Shown here in pieces: positions 56,345 to 58,320 of a stretch of DNA of 58,320 nt. The notes under the pieces are model-generated. The model was not told the origin of the DNA. It did no database searches and saw nothing but the letters and a program-made list of their open reading frames with translations. Position numbers and translations under genes: made by a program. Source of the stretch: Thermodesulfovibrio sp. (GTDB taxonomy: Bacteria > Nitrospirota > Thermodesulfovibrionia > Thermodesulfovibrionales > UBA6898); contig PNOC01000021.1 in NCBI GenBank assembly GCA_013824615.1, forward strand, positions 1-58,320. Reading direction: 5' to 3'. Each line of letters opens with the position of its first letter. The first letter of the stretch is position 1.

Positions 56345-58320
56345 CCACTGCCTGAGGGAATTTCCTCAGGGTGAGATCGTCAGGGAGTCGATAGCAGGGA
56401 AAGACCTGATCTTCTGCTGCCGGGGCTGCAGCGGGATATACCAGCTTATTCACGCCGAAGGACTCGACAGCTTTTACCAGAACCGGAAATGGGAAGAAAC
56501 CGGCATCGAAATTTCTTCTCTTGAAAAAGAGCTCGAGGCCGGCGCCTTTGAGGAGGCCTCGCGGGAGCTGGGGGATGGACTCAGGGAGATCGATATCTAT
56601 ATAGACGGTATCCGCTGCTCCTCCTGCGTATGGCTGAACGAAAAGGTCCTGACCCGTACCCCTGGGATTGTTCAATGCAGGGTCAACTATGCAACGCACC
56701 GTGCGCGCATACACTGGAAACCGGGGGCCACTACCCTCGCCGAAATTCTCAGGAGGATCCAGGCCATCGGCTATGTACCGAAACCCTATTCAGAATCTGA
56801 GCAACTTGCGGCCCGCAAGGCAGAGTCCCGTGATATGCTCGTCAGGCTCGGGACTGCAGGCTTCGTCTCCTCCCAGATCATGATCTACAGCACGGCCCTG
56901 TATGCAGGGTATTTTCAGGGCATGGACAGCAGCACCCGTTTCATACTTGAGGTGATTGCGATGCTGCTGACCATACCGGTGATCTTCTATTCCGGAGGTC
57001 CTTTTATCAGAAGCACTCTAAACGGGCTGAAGCACCGTCGCTTCAATATGGACTCGCTCGTTGTTATCGGGACCGGTTCAGCCTTCGTCTACAGCATCTA
57101 TGCCATGTTTCGGGGCATGGAGGTCTATTTTGACACCTCGGTAATGATCATCACGCTGATACTCATTGGCAGATACATTGAGCTTCAGGCTAAAGGCAAA
57201 GCGTCCGAGACACTCAGAAAACTGGCAGCTCTGACACCACGGAACGTCCGCAAACTTGCAGGTTCTTCCACGGACAGCTCCGAAAGAATATCGACCCAGA
57301 TCGAATCCGTCGGCAAAGGCGACCTTATCGAGGTGGTCCCGGGGGAGCGGATTCCACTAGACGGTATTGTTATCAAAGGCAGTTCAGAGGCTGATGAATC
57401 AGTGATCACCGGAGAGGCAAAACCTGTAGGCAAAGAAGAAGGCTCTACCGTGATCAGCGGCAGCATCAATCTGTATGGCACCATTATTTTCGAGGTGACG
57501 CACACCATCAGCGAAACCGTACTCTCCGGCATTATCAGGGCAGTCGAAGATGCCCAGGCAACAAAACCGAAGATCCAGGCCTTTGCTGACCGGATCGTCG
57601 GCATATTTGTGCCTGCCATACTCCTGCTTGCAGCTTTGACGGTCTTCTGGTACCTGGTGTCAGGAGCGCCTCTGCACCGCGCGGTAATGACCGGCATTTC
57701 AGTCCTGGTCATTGCGTGTCCCTGCAGTCTGGGACTCGCAACCCCCCTCGCCGTCCTGGTCTTCACAACCCTGGCCTCGGGCCGCGGCATCCTGATAAAA
57801 TCCGGAGATATAATTGAAAAGGCGGCACAGATCACCGAGCTGCTCTTTGATAAGACGGGGACGCTGACCCGGGGGAAACCGGTTCTCAAAAAAACCCTGG
57901 TCTTCGACAGCTTAATCGATGAAGCCAGGATCATCAGTATCGCCGCAGCGCTTGAAAGACTTTCAGAACACAGCCTTGGAAAGGCCATTACTACTGCAGG
58001 CGGTCTGCAGGTGCCGGCACCGGCTGTTGTCCGTGATTTCCTGGCGGTGCCGGGACGTGGCATCTGCGGCATGGTCGACGATCTGATAGTCAGCATCGGC
58101 AACAGGGCCTTCATGCAGGAGCGTGACTTAGCCGGCTCAAAGGAGGCCCTGCAGTCAGGAGTCGCGTTTGAGAGCGCAGGAGACACGGTGGTGTATATCG
58201 GCTGGGACGGCCTGGTGCGGGGCCTCATGGTTGTTTCTGACGTTATGCGGGACGAAGTACCGGCAGTGGTCAACGCCATCAGGAAGGACGGCATCGGCAT
58301 TACGATGATCAGCGGCGACA
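56331..58320 (+). CDS. ccoI: Copper-translocating P-type ATPase CcoI/FixI (3' truncated by window edge)
   Basis: The gene is open for 663 codons from the ATG at 56331 and runs off the window edge. It has an N-terminal cysteine cluster (CNHC near 4-7, FCCRGCSGIY), an HMA domain with Cys96-x-x-Cys99 (DGIRCSSCVWLN), membrane segments, the TGEAKPV loop, CPC at 463-465 (ACPCSLGLATPL), and the phosphorylated DKTGTLT with Asp507. CcoI exports or delivers copper for CcoN CuB assembly. It ends within the MISGD region, so the remaining C-terminal part lies outside. Confidence 0.95.
   Translation, partial: MPTCNHCLREFPQGEIVRESIAGKDLIFCCRGCSGIYQLIHAEGLDSFYQNRKWEETGIEISSLEKELEAGAFEEASRELGDGLREIDIYIDGIRCSSCVWLNEKVLTRTPGIVQCRVNYATHRARIHWKPGATTLAEILRRIQAIGYVPKPYSESEQLAARKAESRDMLVRLGTAGFVSSQIMIYSTALYAGYFQGMDSSTRFILEVIAMLLTIPVIFYSGGPFIRSTLNGLKHRRFNMDSLVVIGTGSAFVYSIYAMFRGMEVYFDTSVMIITLILIGRYIELQAKGKASETLRKLAALTPRNVRKLAGSSTDSSERISTQIESVGKGDLIEVVPGERIPLDGIVIKGSSEADESVITGEAKPVGKEEGSTVISGSINLYGTIIFEVTHTISETVLSGIIRAVEDAQATKPKIQAFADRIVGIFVPAILLLAALTVFWYLVSGAPLHRAVMTGISVLVIACPCSLGLATPLAVLVFTTLASGRGILIKSGDIIEKAAQITELLFDKTGTLTRGKPVLKKTLVFDSLIDEARIISIAAALERLSEHSLGKAITTAGGLQVPAPAVVRDFLAVPGRGICGMVDDLIVSIGNRAFMQERDLAGSKEALQSGVAFESAGDTVVYIGWDGLVRGLMVVSDVMRDEVPAVVNAIRKDGIGITMISGD

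Noticed and set aside
1-58320. CRISPR array, tRNA or rRNA genes
   Set aside because: I looked for regularly spaced repeats and tRNA-like cloverleaf signatures by eye and saw none; a covariance-model search would be needed to exclude tRNAs formally.

Overview
The window is a densely coded bacterial chromosome segment of about 58 kb, with no tRNA, rRNA, CRISPR array, intact insertion sequence or prophage that I could see. A type II secretion cluster, heptosyltransferases for lipopolysaccharide core, TatA and many lipoprotein or Sec signals point to a diderm (Gram-negative) organism. A cbb3 oxidase operon, c-type cytochromes, a YeeE/YedE sulfur permease, DsrE/DsrH-like proteins, several hybrid sensor kinases and a MamK-type actin together suggest the Nitrospirota or a deltaproteobacterial (Desulfobacterota-like) lineage. 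That placement is an inference from gene content and memory of families, not from a marker-gene tree.

Layout. 1-4 kb: start of an exported protein, folD, folE and a DAHP synthase (cofactor and aromatic biosynthesis), then a helical-repeat protein. 4-13 kb: a haem-motif hybrid histidine kinase, a rightward unit of membrane-anchored amidase, MamK-like actin and a lysine-rich exported protein, then a 1182-residue multi-PAS hybrid kinase. 13-22 kb: pfkA, a small membrane protein, cysM, a secreted repeat protein, a phosphate-type binding protein overlapping its sensor kinase, a thioredoxin-CcdA fusion and an orphan cheD. 22-29 kb: a tight leftward operon (TusA-like, FAD oxidoreductase, B12 radical SAM, M20 peptidase, PilZ-like/DUF4388/J-domain/TPR protein). 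29-35 kb: yedE-type transporter, ArnT-like glycosyltransferase, a DsrH/DsrE-like pair and two heptosyltransferases, one fused to a GmhB-type phosphatase. 35-42 kb: type II secretion genes in the order gspE-K-L-M-C-D. 42-48 kb: alr, tatA, a 6S RNA, rarA, rny, ymdB and a PHP phosphoesterase. 48-58 kb: an Ig-like lipoprotein, an Rrf2 regulator and a cbb3 oxidase/maturation operon running off the right edge inside ccoI.

How the parts fit. The right-hand operon holds both structural genes (ccoN, a ccoO fused to a second cytochrome c domain, a detached ccoP-like anchor, small membrane proteins) and maturation genes (ccoG, ccoH, a TauE/SafE-like membrane protein, copper ATPase ccoI), preceded by an Rrf2 protein with three cysteines that could sense Fe-S or redox state. 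The sulfur-handling proteins (yedE-like, TusA-like, DsrE/H-like, cysM) are scattered but close together. REP-like palindromes with a conserved CTTGA/TCAAG loop occur in four intergenic spaces.

The most interesting items are the MamK-like actin translationally coupled to a membrane-anchored peptidoglycan amidase with no magnetosome genes in view, the re-partitioned cbb3 oxidase subunits, a 6S RNA upstream of rarA, and three genes whose promoters sit so close to the start codon that the mRNAs would be leaderless or nearly so. Coordinates of coding regions include the stop codon; translation starts were revised where a ribosome binding site, promoter or overlap argued for it.
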